NCBI GenBank assembly: GCA_020634435.1
Contig: JACKBS010000021.1
Span: 10,019 to 74,018 of the forward strand
From: Ardenticatenaceae bacterium
GTDB lineage: Bacteria > Chloroflexota > Anaerolineae > Promineifilales > Promineifilaceae
Direction of reading: 5' to 3'
DNA: 64,000 bases
Position 1 is the first letter of the stretch. Every line of letters starts with the position of its first letter. The notes under the pieces are model-generated. The model worked only from the letters and a program-made list of their open reading frames with translations. It ran no database searches and had not been told where the DNA came from. Below, in pieces: positions 8,665 to 16,551 of this stretch. Made by a program: the position numbers and the translations under genes.

Positions 8665-9561
8665 TTAATTATTTGTGGTCAATTCCAGGAAACGGTCTTC
8701 CAAAGACGGCCGTTCCACCCGCAAATCCAATAGTTCATCCCCCTTGCTGGAGACGTACTCAATTAAAGCACCAACCGTTTGGCCAATGTCGCTGCTGAAG
8801 TAGATGGCATATTCCTCTTTCAACAGGCGCTGGCTCACGGCGGGGATGGTGTAATGATTGTCCAGCAGCACCGAGTCGCGCGTGTGTACAGAAACTTTGG
8901 TTAGGCCAGCTCCGGTGGCGGTAATTTCTAGCGGGGTGCCTTCGGTAACGAGACGGCCGTTTAGCAAAATCGCTACCCGATCCGCCATCGCCTCTGCCTC
9001 CGCCATATCGTGCGTGGCCAGGATGATGGTTGTGCCGCTGGCTTGCAGCTCCCGCATCAGGCCATGCAGCTCAGAGCGAGAAGCCACATCCAGTCCGGCG
9101 GTTGGCTCGTCAAGGAACAAAACCTGCGGTTCGTGTGCCACAGCCAACGCCAGGGCCAGCCGCCGCTGCTGCCCGGTCGATAGCAGTTGAAACTCGGTGC
9201 GTCGCTTGCTGTTCAAGCCAAAGCGATCCAGCAAGTCGTAGCGCGGGGCGACGGCGTGGTAGGCGCAAAAGAGGCGCATCGCTTCATCTGGCGTGATGCT
9301 TTCGGGCAGGCCCGCCGATTGCAGCTGCACGCCAATGAGGTTCCGCAGCTGGCGCGGATCGCGGCCCGGGTCCACATCACCGATGCGCAAACTGCCCGCA
9401 TCGGGGCGGCGCAAACCTTCTAAACATTCCAGCGTGCTGGTTTTGCCCGCCCCATTCGGCCCCAGCAGGCCAAAGATTTGGCCGCGCGGCACGGTGAAGC
9501 TGATGTTGTCAACGGCCGTAAATTGACCATATCGTTTACTGAAATTTTTGACCTCAATCAT
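8665..9561 (-). CDS. ABC transporter ATP-binding protein (ABC-2 exporter type)
   Basis: This 298-residue ATPase energises the ABC-2 permease encoded next. Walker A is G-L-L-G-P-N-G-A-G-K-T-S near residue 36. The signature loop is the variant L-S-T-G-Q-Q-R-R (usual LSGGQ). Walker B is V-L-F-L-D-E-P-T-A-G-L-D, and the H-loop is in L-A-T-H-D-M. The last 90 residues form the C-terminal extension usual in drug and antibiotic exporter ATPases. I chose the ATG at 9561, which follows AGGAGG at ideal distance, rather than the upstream ATG at 9576. Both genes are on the minus strand and separated by the REP-like repeat. Confidence 0.93.
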   Translation of the reverse strand: MIEVKNFSKRYGQFTAVDNISFTVPRGQIFGLLGPNGAGKTSTLECLEGLRRPDAGSLRIGDVDPGRDPRQLRNLIGVQLQSAGLPESITPDEAMRLFCAYHAVAPRYDLLDRFGLNSKRRTEFQLLSTGQQRRLALALAVAHEPQVLFLDEPTAGLDVASRSELHGLMRELQASGTTIILATHDMAEAEAMADRVAILLNGRLVTEGTPLEITATGAGLTKVSVHTRDSVLLDNHYTIPAVSQRLLKEEYAIYFSSDIGQTVGALIEYVSSKGDELLDLRVERPSLEDRFLELTTNN

Positions 9562-9705
9562 GTTGGCCTCCTGCAATCAATGTTTCGGATAACTGTCTAC
9601 AGATTAGCAAAAGACAGAATCGTCCACATCGGGCAATGGGGAACGGCCGTACGTACCCAATGGTACAATTCCCTTTTGGACAATACCGCCCGCGCCCGCG
9701 ATTGC

Positions 9706-9711
9706 TATAAT
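9706..9711 (+). promoter_or_regulatory. Putative -10 box for histidine kinase operon
   Basis: TATAAT lies 19 nt before the kinase ATG at 9731, giving a leader of about 13 nt with an AGAGG-like ribosome-binding site. A TTGGAC hexamer upstream is 24 bp away, too far for a normal -35, so the promoter is only partly supported. Confidence 0.4.
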
Positions 9712-9730
9712 GAAGGCAGAGGCAAAAAAT

Positions 9731-10939
9731 ATGCGGCAAATCGTTAAATTAGACCCCCTCGTAGAATCTGAAGCCCGTGAAACCCGCGCTTTTTATTACC
9801 TGCTACTGCTGGCATTGCTCTTCATTTACGGCGTCACGCTTTATGAATCCCCCGCCATGCGCCAGCCAGCGCAGCTCATTCCCTTCACGCTGCTGATGCT
9901 GCTGCACGGCACGCTGCACTGGTTCAGCCCACACTTTGTGGTGCCGCGCAGCCGCCTGGCAATTTACCTCATCGTCCAGACCACTCTGGTTGTTTTGCTC
10001 AGCTTCATCAGTCGGGGAACGGCCGTTAGCTTTGGCCTGATCATGGCTTTGGCTGGTGAAACCGTGGGGATGCTAGACGATTGGCGACGCTCTATTTTGG
10101 CCGTAATTGGTTATCTGGCCCTGTTAACCCTTACCAATTATCTGATTGATGGCTGGCAATTCATCCCTTCCTGGCTGGGAATCGCCGCCGTCATGATGGT
10201 ATTTGTCCTCATCTACGTGATGCTGTTTATGCAGCAGATGAAGGCCCGCCAGGAAGCCCAAAAACTTTTGTCAGAACTGGAAAATGCCAACGAGCAGTTA
10301 GCCGCCTATGCCCAACAAGTCGAAAATCTAACTCTGGAAACCGAGCGGCAGCGCATGGCGCGTGAACTGCACGACACCCTGGCCCAGGGATTGGCGGGGC
10401 TCATCCTACAAATCGAAGGGCTGGAACTGCATCTGGAACAGGGCAATCAGGAAAAAGTGGCCGAAATCGCGGCCCAGGCGAAAAAGCGGGCCCGTTCCAC
10501 GCTGGCCGAAGCGCGGCAGGTCATTGGCGATTTACGCCAGCAGGATTCAGCCTCTACGGCTGAATCCATCACCCACGAAGTTGAACGCTTCCGCCAGGTA
10601 AGCGGCATTCCCTGCGAACTCACCCTACCCGACCCGCTGCTCATCCCCGAAACGATCAGCGAACACGTGGTTCGCTGCGTCAGTGAAGGGTTGGCTAATG
10701 TGATCCAGCATGCGCAGGCAACGGCCGTTTCCATCAAAATTACAGCGGCAGACGAAACCTTACACGTCACCATCCAGGACAACGGCCGGGGCTTTAACCC
10801 AGACCAAATTCCCGCCGGACATTACGGCCTGATCGGTTTACGCGAACGCGCCCGCTTGGCTGGCGGCAAGCTCACCATTCACAGCCAGCCCCAGCAAGGC
10901 ACCACCCTCACCTTCAACGTGCCACTGGAGGCAGCCTGA
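9731..10939 (+). CDS. Sensor histidine kinase, NarL/DesK-type (HisKA_3)
   Basis: This 402-residue membrane kinase has about six N-terminal hydrophobic segments (to residue ~165), a coiled-coil linker and the HisKA_3 dimerisation helix with A-R-E-L-H214-D-T-L-A-Q-G. His214 is the phospho-acceptor. The C-terminal HATPase domain carries the N box (VSEGLANVIQHAQA), the G1 box (IQDNGRGFNPDQIPAGHYGLIGLRERA) and the final GTTLTFNVPL strand. The signal is unknown; the membrane domain suggests a membrane or lipid cue as in DesK. The TGA stop overlaps the ATG of the regulator gene by one base, so the two are translationally coupled. Confidence 0.93.
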   Translation: MRQIVKLDPLVESEARETRAFYYLLLLALLFIYGVTLYESPAMRQPAQLIPFTLLMLLHGTLHWFSPHFVVPRSRLAIYLIVQTTLVVLLSFISRGTAVSFGLIMALAGETVGMLDDWRRSILAVIGYLALLTLTNYLIDGWQFIPSWLGIAAVMMVFVLIYVMLFMQQMKARQEAQKLLSELENANEQLAAYAQQVENLTLETERQRMARELHDTLAQGLAGLILQIEGLELHLEQGNQEKVAEIAAQAKKRARSTLAEARQVIGDLRQQDSASTAESITHEVERFRQVSGIPCELTLPDPLLIPETISEHVVRCVSEGLANVIQHAQATAVSIKITAADETLHVTIQDNGRGFNPDQIPAGHYGLIGLRERARLAGGKLTIHSQPQQGTTLTFNVPLEAA

Positions 10940-11583
10940 TGGTTCGCATCCTCATTGCCGATGATCATTTGGTTGTGCGCGAAGGGTTGCAGCTCATTTT
11001 GAGCAGCCAGCCAGATTTTGACCTGGTTGGCGACGCGGCCGATGGCGCAGCGGCCGTGCGCCTCGCCGGGGAATTGCAGCCCGATGTCATCCTCATGGAT
11101 TTACGCATGCCCGGCATGGATGGGCTGGAAGCGATTGGCCACATTCGCCGCCAGTGGCCAGAGATTGCCATCGTTATCCTCACCACCTACAACGAGGACG
11201 ATTTGATGCTGCGTGGTCTGCAAGCCGGGGCGCGCAGCTTCTTGCTTAAAGATACAGACCGGCAAACGCTGTTCCACACCATCCGTGCCGCCGCCCAAGG
11301 CGAAACCTTGCTCCAGCCAGAGATTTTGGCACGGGTGCTCACCCACGCCCAAGCACCACCGGAACCCAAAGAGCAACCGCTGACCACGGATTTAACCGAA
11401 CGCGAACTGGAAGTCTTAACGGCCGTTGCCCGGGGCGACCGCAACAAAGAGATTGCCCGCGCATTAGGCGTTACCGAGCGCACCGTCAAGGCACACCTGA
11501 CAAACATTTACAACAAGCTAGGGGTGGATTCACGCGCAGCGGCCGTTTCTGTTGCTATTCAACGAGAAATTATTTCTACCTAA
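10939..11583 (+). CDS. Response regulator, NarL/LuxR family
   Basis: This 214-residue regulator is the partner of the upstream kinase. The receiver domain has the acidic pair D-D near residue 8, the phospho-acceptor Asp54 in I-L-M-D-L-R-M-P-G and the conserved Lys in F-L-L-K-D. The C-terminal LuxR/GerE helix-turn-helix reads LTERELEVLTAVARGDRNKEI, then an H-L-T-N-I-Y-N-K-L-G recognition helix. It should bind DNA as a phosphorylated dimer. Target genes are not evident; no ABC or stress operon follows directly. Confidence 0.94.
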   Translation: MVRILIADDHLVVREGLQLILSSQPDFDLVGDAADGAAAVRLAGELQPDVILMDLRMPGMDGLEAIGHIRRQWPEIAIVILTTYNEDDLMLRGLQAGARSFLLKDTDRQTLFHTIRAAAQGETLLQPEILARVLTHAQAPPEPKEQPLTTDLTERELEVLTAVARGDRNKEIARALGVTERTVKAHLTNIYNKLGVDSRAAAVSVAIQREIIST

Positions 11584-11637
11584 CGCCAGTTCCCCCCAAG
11601 TCATGCTGGGGAAGACCAGCTTCATGGAAGGTGCAAA

Positions 11638-12093
11638 ATGGAAGATTTAGTGTTCACTCCTCTGAATGAGAGTGGTCTTTCAGTCATAAGATCATGGTTC
11701 AACGATCCAGAACTCAAACATAGAATTGAGTATCCAACCGATATTTGGTTTCACTTTGTGTCTACTGAACCGAATATTTACTCGTGGATCATTGAGGAAG
11801 ACGACCGTCCTGTGGGTCAGCTTCAGCTAGACGTTGACGATAGCCAGACTGGCTACATTGGCATCTATGTGAATCCGGCTCTGCGCAGGCAGGGGTATGG
11901 CAAACGTATTCTTCAATCCTTGTTCGCCCGTCCAGAAGTGGCCCCCCTCAATAAAATAATGGCTCCCGCAGAAATCGACAATCTGGCCAGTCAGGCTTGC
12001 CTGAAATCCGTTGGCTTTTTACAAGAGGAAAGTGAGCTAGAGGAAGATGGCTTCTTCAGTTTTGTCTACGCCAAACTAAACTTAGAGTTCTAA
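11638..12093 (+). CDS. GNAT family N-acetyltransferase
   Basis: This 151-residue protein has the GNAT core: an acceptor-side strand pair (RPVGQLQLDVDD), then strand 4, I-G-I-Y-V-N-P-A-L-R-R-Q-G-Y-G-K, whose R-R-Q-G-Y-G-K is the acetyl-CoA pyrophosphate loop. The C-terminal half (NLASQACLKSVGFLQEE) is the usual motif B. Acceptor unknown. AAGGTGCAAA precedes the ATG. Base composition is more AT-rich than the flanks and ACGGCCGT is absent here, as in the next gene, suggesting a transferred pair. Confidence 0.85.
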   Translation: MEDLVFTPLNESGLSVIRSWFNDPELKHRIEYPTDIWFHFVSTEPNIYSWIIEEDDRPVGQLQLDVDDSQTGYIGIYVNPALRRQGYGKRILQSLFARPEVAPLNKIMAPAEIDNLASQACLKSVGFLQEESELEEDGFFSFVYAKLNLEF

Positions 12094-12105
12094 AACTGGA
12101 ATCTT

Positions 12106-12594
12106 ATGACACCGCAAGAATATGAAAAAACCACAAGTGAAATAGCCCAATCAATCTTTGAGCGGGTTGAGGGCATAGATCCTAAGCAAGTAAGGTATGG
12201 AAACCAGAATCGTTTGCAAGGGAAATCTGGTTATAAACACCAAATTGATGTTTCTGTAGAAGGCCTTAACGATCTAATTCTGATTGAGTGCAAATATTGG
12301 GATAGACGAGTATCAGCAGAAGCAATTCTCACCTTTCTTGGCCGCATTCATGACATTAAACCAATGTTTGATAAACAAATACACTCTGTCATTGTGACTA
12401 ATGTAGGATTTCAGTCAGGAGTCAAGCAGTTAGCTAAATATTACGAGATAGATTTGCAAATCATATCATCTGCCAGAGCATTTGGTTTCATGTACAAGGA
12501 TTTACTTTTAATTAAACCAACTTCTGCAACACTGAAATTAAGTGCAAGCAATCCCAGTGTTTTTATCTCGGAGTCCAAAAACAAAAAGAGATGA
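12106..12594 (+). CDS. Restriction-endonuclease-like (Mrr/PD-(D/E)XK) protein
   Basis: This 162-residue protein has a PD-(D/E)XK nuclease pattern. Asp in H-Q-I-D-V-S-V near residue 47 is followed by strand L-I-L-I-E-C-K-Y-W, giving the E-x-K pair near residues 61-63. A following helix and a strand (HSVIVTNVGFQSGVKQLA) fit the Mrr/restriction_endonuclease_2 fold. It may be a small DNA-cleaving or defence-linked protein; no methylase is nearby. It starts 12 bp after the GNAT gene and shares its AT-rich composition. The protein is short for a full restriction enzyme, so it may be a domain-only or solitary nuclease. Confidence 0.68.
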   Translation: MTPQEYEKTTSEIAQSIFERVEGIDPKQVRYGNQNRLQGKSGYKHQIDVSVEGLNDLILIECKYWDRRVSAEAILTFLGRIHDIKPMFDKQIHSVIVTNVGFQSGVKQLAKYYEIDLQIISSARAFGFMYKDLLLIKPTSATLKLSASNPSVFISESKNKKR

Positions 12595-12704
12595 AAATTT
12601 GGCATCGAATTTTAGCTGATGAGCGTTTGACAATTCCTCATCCATATCTCTGGTCTAAATAGCATTCCATTAGCTGAAAAACGGCCATAGTAGATGAAAA
12701 GTTA

Positions 12705-13487
12705 TCATTCTTTCTGCCAGCCTAGTTTTTCCGATATCCGTTCGGCAGTTTGCTTGACCAATTGCCCCATCTCTGGCTCCCGCGCGGTGGGGAAGCGAAT
12801 AGCTGGCGCGCCAAGACTAATCGCAGCAACTACCTGGCCATCGTGGTTGAACAGCGGTGCCCCCACCACAATCAAGCCCTCTTCCAACCATTCCTGCAAA
12901 TACGAGTAGCCGCGCTGGCGGGTTTGGGCCAGTTCTTGGTGGATTACGGCCGTATCCGTCACCGTCTTGGGGGTAAGGGTAGGCAATGGCCGGGCCAGCA
13001 CCGCCGCCACCCACTCTTCCGGCAGATGGGCCAGCATCGCAATGCCGGTCGAGGTGGCCACCATCGGCCAACGTGTGCCCAGCGACTGCGAACTGCCCAC
13101 CAAATGGTTGCCAATCACCTCATCAATGATCAGCACATGATCCTCCCCGGAGATAATTTCCAGCGTAGCCGTTTCTCCAGAAGCGGCGGCCATTTGCTCC
13201 AGCTCTGGTTTGGCCAGCGTGCGCAGATCGTTCGCCCGTAAGGCTCGTCCGCCCAACACTACAATTTCTGGACCGAGGGTATATGTTTCGGCAAACGGCC
13301 GTCGCGCCACCATGCCCTCACTTTCCAAGGCGGTCAGTAGGCGAAAGGTGGTCGTCTTGTTTAGCCCCACTTCCCGGGCCAGTTCGGCCAGGCCCCACTC
13401 GCGCCGCTCATCGTCAAATGCCTTCAACAGCGACATGGCGCGCAAAACAGATTGGGTACCAGGGTAGGGCTGGGTTTTTGTTTTCAT
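12705..13487 (-). CDS. IclR family transcriptional regulator
   Basis: This 260-residue regulator has the N-terminal IclR winged helix-turn-helix (QSVLRAMSLLKAFDDERREWGLAELAREVGLNKTTTFRLLTALESEGMV). The C-terminal ligand-sensing domain includes the G-T-R-W-P-M-V-A-T-S-T-G-I-A block. It lies downstream of kamA on the same strand with 73 bp between them, and the gap holds a tandem-word hairpin. A perfect palindrome in the kamA upstream region is an obvious candidate operator. No ribosome-binding site is visible before its ATG. The effector is unknown. Confidence 0.92.
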   Translation of the reverse strand: MKTKTQPYPGTQSVLRAMSLLKAFDDERREWGLAELAREVGLNKTTTFRLLTALESEGMVARRPFAETYTLGPEIVVLGGRALRANDLRTLAKPELEQMAAASGETATLEIISGEDHVLIIDEVIGNHLVGSSQSLGTRWPMVATSTGIAMLAHLPEEWVAAVLARPLPTLTPKTVTDTAVIHQELAQTRQRGYSYLQEWLEEGLIVVGAPLFNHDGQVVAAISLGAPAIRFPTAREPEMGQLVKQTAERISEKLGWQKE

Positions 13488-13490
13488 ATT

Positions 13491-13551
13491 GGGAGATTGG
13501 AGATTGGAGACTAGAGATTGAAAATCTCCAATCTCTAATCTCCAGTCTCCC
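13491..13551. repeat. Tandem-word hairpin (GGAGATT family)
   Basis: Near-identical units of the word GGAGATT fill a 29-nt arm (13491-13519) that pairs imperfectly with the following arm of AATCTCC units, separated by a few A residues. It lies between kamA and iclR. The same word builds the hairpin at 46371-46408. Confidence 0.8.
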
Positions 13552-13560
13552 TTTCACTTT

Positions 13561-14991
13561 TTACTTTTCACTTGCCTCTTCATCTTCCGCCTTCTCACCC
13601 CCGTCCTTCAACTGCGGCGCGACGGGAATGTTGTTGGCGTCGATGCTGCCTACGCCCAACGGGGTCCACTTTTGGGCAATCTCGCCGCTGCGCAGCCGGT
13701 GCTCCGAGCCACCACGGGCGCGGGTTTGGGCAAAACCTTCCGGCTCGATGCTCATCCGCTCACCTTGCAGCAGCCCCAGAATGCCTTCCTGGCCCGGTTC
13801 CGGGCGAGGGGCAATGAGCGCTTCTTGGGATTTAATCGCCTCGGGATCGTAATCCAGCGGCTCCTGGTAGGTGGTGATGAACCCTTCAAAGTTGCGCAGC
13901 ACCACCTTGCCGGGGGCCTGCGAGACGATGTAGTTGGGCTGCACCGGAATCTTGCCACCACCGCCAGGCGCATCCACCACATAGGTGGGCACGGCATAAC
14001 CAGAGGTGTGGCCACGCAGACCTTCAATAATCTCGATGCCTTTGCTAACAGTGGTGCGTAAATGGCCGGAACCTTCCACGAGATCGCACTGGTAGAGGTA
14101 ATACGGCCGTACCCGAATCTTTACCAACTCATGCACCAGCTTGCGCTGGATGGTCACCGAATCATTGATGCCTGCCAGCAGCACGCTCTGGTTGCCCAAC
14201 GGCACACCCGCGCGGGTCAGACGGTCGGCGGCAGCGGCCAGTTCGGGAGTGATTTCCTTGGGATGGTTCACATGGATGTTGATCCAAAGTGGATGATATT
14301 TGCTTACCATCTCGCAAAACTGATCATCAACCCGCATGGGCAAGAAAACGGGCACGCGTGAACCAATGCGAATAATCTCCAAATGGGGAATGGCGCGCAG
14401 GCGGCCCAAAATCATGTCTACCAGCTTAGGCGCCAGCACCATCGGATCACCACCAGAGAGGAGTACGTCCCGAATTTGCGGCGTGCGCTCGATGTAATCA
14501 ATTTGCGCATCAAACTCGGCGCGGCTGAACGTTTGCGTGGGGTCGCCGACGATGCGGCTGCGGGTGCAATAACGGCAATAGCTGGCACACTGCGTGGTAA
14601 TGAGCATCAACACGCGATCTGGGTAGCGATGGACCAAACCGGGCACCGGCGAATGTTTATCTTCGGCCAATGAATCTTCCATCATAGATTGGAAGGGCAC
14701 CATTTCTGAATCGGTGGGGATCACTTGCTTGCGCACGGGGCAGTTGGGGTCGTCTGGGTCGATGAGGCTGGCAAAATAGGGCGTGATGTCCACGCGGAAC
14801 AGCCCGTTGCTGCTCAACGCCTTGCGTTCAGAGTCGGTGAGATTGATCACTTTCTCCAGTTCTTCCACCGTGTTGAGTCGGTGGCTCATTTGCCAGCGCC
14901 AATCCATCCATTTTTCATCGGGGACATCATTCCAGTAGGGTGCGCGGGTGTAAATTTGTTCAGTCAATGGTTTTGCTTCTTTTACAGCCAT
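13561..14991 (-). CDS. kamA: Lysine 2,3-aminomutase (KamA family radical SAM)
   Basis: This 476-residue radical SAM, PLP-dependent enzyme should convert L-lysine to L-beta-lysine, used in lysine fermentation or as a compatible-solute precursor. The [4Fe-4S] motif C-A-S-Y-C-R-Y-C is near residue 140. Family blocks LLSGGDPMVL, YYLYQCD and GHTSGYAVPTYVVDAPGGGGKIP follow; the Asp of QCD and the Asp of VVDAPGG correspond to lysine-amine ligands of clostridial KamA. A 60-residue C-terminal extension is rich in charged residues. I chose the ATG at 14991, after GAGGAG, over the ATG at 15018. Specificity for lysine rather than glutamate is likely from these motifs but not proven. Confidence 0.9.
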   Translation of the reverse strand: MAVKEAKPLTEQIYTRAPYWNDVPDEKWMDWRWQMSHRLNTVEELEKVINLTDSERKALSSNGLFRVDITPYFASLIDPDDPNCPVRKQVIPTDSEMVPFQSMMEDSLAEDKHSPVPGLVHRYPDRVLMLITTQCASYCRYCTRSRIVGDPTQTFSRAEFDAQIDYIERTPQIRDVLLSGGDPMVLAPKLVDMILGRLRAIPHLEIIRIGSRVPVFLPMRVDDQFCEMVSKYHPLWINIHVNHPKEITPELAAAADRLTRAGVPLGNQSVLLAGINDSVTIQRKLVHELVKIRVRPYYLYQCDLVEGSGHLRTTVSKGIEIIEGLRGHTSGYAVPTYVVDAPGGGGKIPVQPNYIVSQAPGKVVLRNFEGFITTYQEPLDYDPEAIKSQEALIAPRPEPGQEGILGLLQGERMSIEPEGFAQTRARGGSEHRLRSGEIAQKWTPLGVGSIDANNIPVAPQLKDGGEKAEDEEASEK

Positions 14992-15010
14992 TATCGGGTT
15001 GCTCCTCTTG

Positions 15011-15029
15011 CATTTCACAATGTGAAATG
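15011..15029. promoter_or_regulatory. 19-bp perfect palindrome upstream of kamA (candidate operator)
   Basis: CATTTCACA, one central A, then TGTGAAATG. It lies 20-38 bp before the kamA start codon. The layout resembles operators of KdgR-type IclR regulators (TGAAA/TTTCA half-sites), and an IclR gene follows kamA, so regulation by that protein is a reasonable guess. Confidence 0.6.
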
Positions 15030-15151
15030 TGGTTTCATTTTTTAGCCGCAGCAGTATACCGTTTTTTGCGGAAGTTGTCAGGATGGATGAAAATCAGAAA
15101 GGAAATCCACAGATTTTACAGATTACGCAGATACGTTTTAAGGAGAATGCT

Positions 15152-15652
15152 ATGTTGATGGAAACGGCCGCTTACCTGGAGCGGATTGAGGATTTACGGG
15201 CACAAATTGGCAAAATTTTGCAGACGGTACCGCAGGAGGCGCTGAATTGGCGACCCGATGAGGAATCAGAGGCGCATGAAATGAATTCGCTGGCGGTGAT
15301 GGCCACCCACGTGGCTGGTGCCGAGCACTTCTGGATTGGTGAGGTGGTGGGTCGATTGCCAGCCACGCGCAACCGGGATGCGGAATTTGAGACGGTGGTG
15401 GCGGATACGGCCGTAATCCAACAAAAATTCGAGACGGTGCGCAGCCAAACTCGCACCATTCTGCAAAACCTGACGCAAGAAGATTTGGACGGCACCCGCC
15501 AGGCCCGCGACCGGGAAGTGCCAACGCGCTGGGCCATTTTGCACGTCATCGACCACACGGCGCTGCACCTGGGCCACATGCAAATTACGGCGCAGTTGTG
15601 GCAGGGTGGTCAGTCGGTGGATTCGCCAAGGTGGTTTCAGCGGTTGAAGTAG
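15152..15652 (+). CDS. DinB family protein
   Basis: This 166-residue helical protein fits the DinB/YfiT-like four-helix bundle superfamily. Three metal-ligand positions are visible: a His in the M-A-T-H-V-A-G-A-E-H-F-W block, then H-V-I-D-H-T-A-L-H-L-G-H in the last third. Family members are metal-dependent thiol transferases or stress proteins. The ATG at 15152 follows AAGGAG by 7 bp; upstream in-frame codons do not resemble the family. The gene is followed by an intrinsic terminator. Confidence 0.88.
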   Translation: MLMETAAYLERIEDLRAQIGKILQTVPQEALNWRPDEESEAHEMNSLAVMATHVAGAEHFWIGEVVGRLPATRNRDAEFETVVADTAVIQQKFETVRSQTRTILQNLTQEDLDGTRQARDREVPTRWAILHVIDHTALHLGHMQITAQLWQGGQSVDSPRWFQRLK

Positions 15653-15670
15653 TCATCTGGAAAGCCAAAG

Positions 15671-15707
15671 AAAGCACAGAGCATTGAAAGATACTCTGTG
15701 CTTTTTT
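15671..15707 (+). terminator. Intrinsic terminator after DinB gene
   Basis: AAAGCACAGAG pairs with CTCTGTGCTTT around a 12-nt loop and is followed by a T-run. It belongs to the DinB transcript. Confidence 0.9.
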
Positions 15708-15806
15708 ATTGGGGCTGAAGTTTCAACGGCCGTTCTTCATCTGCCATTAACCACCGCCGGGTATACTCTCGCTAACAACTCAATTTTGAACAGCGGAGGC
15801 AACAAG

Positions 15807-16466
15807 ATGAAACGTGTGCAAATTTTGGCTGGATTGGTTACGGCCGTTCTGGCAATCATGCTCGTAGGATGTGGCACAGTGAATGAAGCAACGGAAACGG
15901 CCGTTGCCAATGCCCAACCGAGCAGCAACGACCAAATCGAAATCAGCTACACCACCCCGGCCCAGCAGGAAGGCCCGTACTACCCCGTAGACAAACCGGC
16001 CGATCGGGACAACGACCTGACGGTGCTGAACGGCGCAGCAGGTGGCCCGGCTGGTGATGTGATTGAGTTTGGCGGGACATTGTATGATAGAAACGGCCGT
16101 GCCATCCCCAACGCCACCATTGAAATTTGGCAGACGGACGCCAACGGCGTCTACCAGCACCCCGACGACCCCAGCACCGCCCAGCGCGACATGAATTTTC
16201 AATTTTACGGGGAAGCAATGACGGATGAAAACGGCGCGTACAGCTTCCGCACCGTTTTCCCTGGCGAGTACGAACCCCGCCCCCGTCACATCCACTTCAA
16301 AGTAAAGCTAAACGGCGAGACGCTGATCACCAGCCAATTCTACTTTGCCAGCGACAACAGCGGCCAACCCGCCCCACTCATCATTACCCTCACTCCCGGC
16401 GAAGATGCTGCGGGCAACACTATCCAAACCGGCCAACGCGACATTATTTTAAATGTTGCCCCATAA
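15807..16466 (+). CDS. Exported intradiol ring-cleavage dioxygenase-like lipoprotein
   Basis: This 219-residue protein carries a signal peptide ending in the lipobox M-L-V-G-C, so it is predicted to be anchored outside the cytoplasmic membrane. The rest is an intradiol dioxygenase fold like protocatechuate 3,4-dioxygenase. It has Q-E-G-P-Y-Y near the N-terminus (first Tyr ligand), the beta-sandwich G-T-L-Y-D-R-N-G-R-A-I-P-N-A-T-I-E-I-W-Q, a second Tyr region and R-P-R-H-I-H-F-K-V with both Fe(III) His ligands. All expected ligands can be located. Aromatic diol cleavage is possible but these exported single-domain forms are poorly characterised. The ATG at 15807 follows GGAGG. Confidence 0.85.
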   Translation: MKRVQILAGLVTAVLAIMLVGCGTVNEATETAVANAQPSSNDQIEISYTTPAQQEGPYYPVDKPADRDNDLTVLNGAAGGPAGDVIEFGGTLYDRNGRAIPNATIEIWQTDANGVYQHPDDPSTAQRDMNFQFYGEAMTDENGAYSFRTVFPGEYEPRPRHIHFKVKLNGETLITSQFYFASDNSGQPAPLIITLTPGEDAAGNTIQTGQRDIILNVAP

Positions 16467-16551
16467 ATTCTTAGCGGCGAACCATTGATGATTTCGGAAC
16501 ATCCGTGCTACAATCACCAAAGAAACGTTCTCAAATGTCAAAGGGGTACAG

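Noticed and set aside
9676..9711. TTGGAC/TATAAT as complete kinase promoter
   Set aside because: The spacer would be 24 bp, too long; only the -10 is retained.
11589..11615. CCCC/GGGG hairpin before the GNAT gene
   Set aside because: Only a 4-bp stem with a long loop; not strong enough to call a terminator.
15029..15151. Longer DinB start
   Set aside because: Upstream codons do not look like the family and the ATG at 15152 has AAGGAG at ideal spacing.
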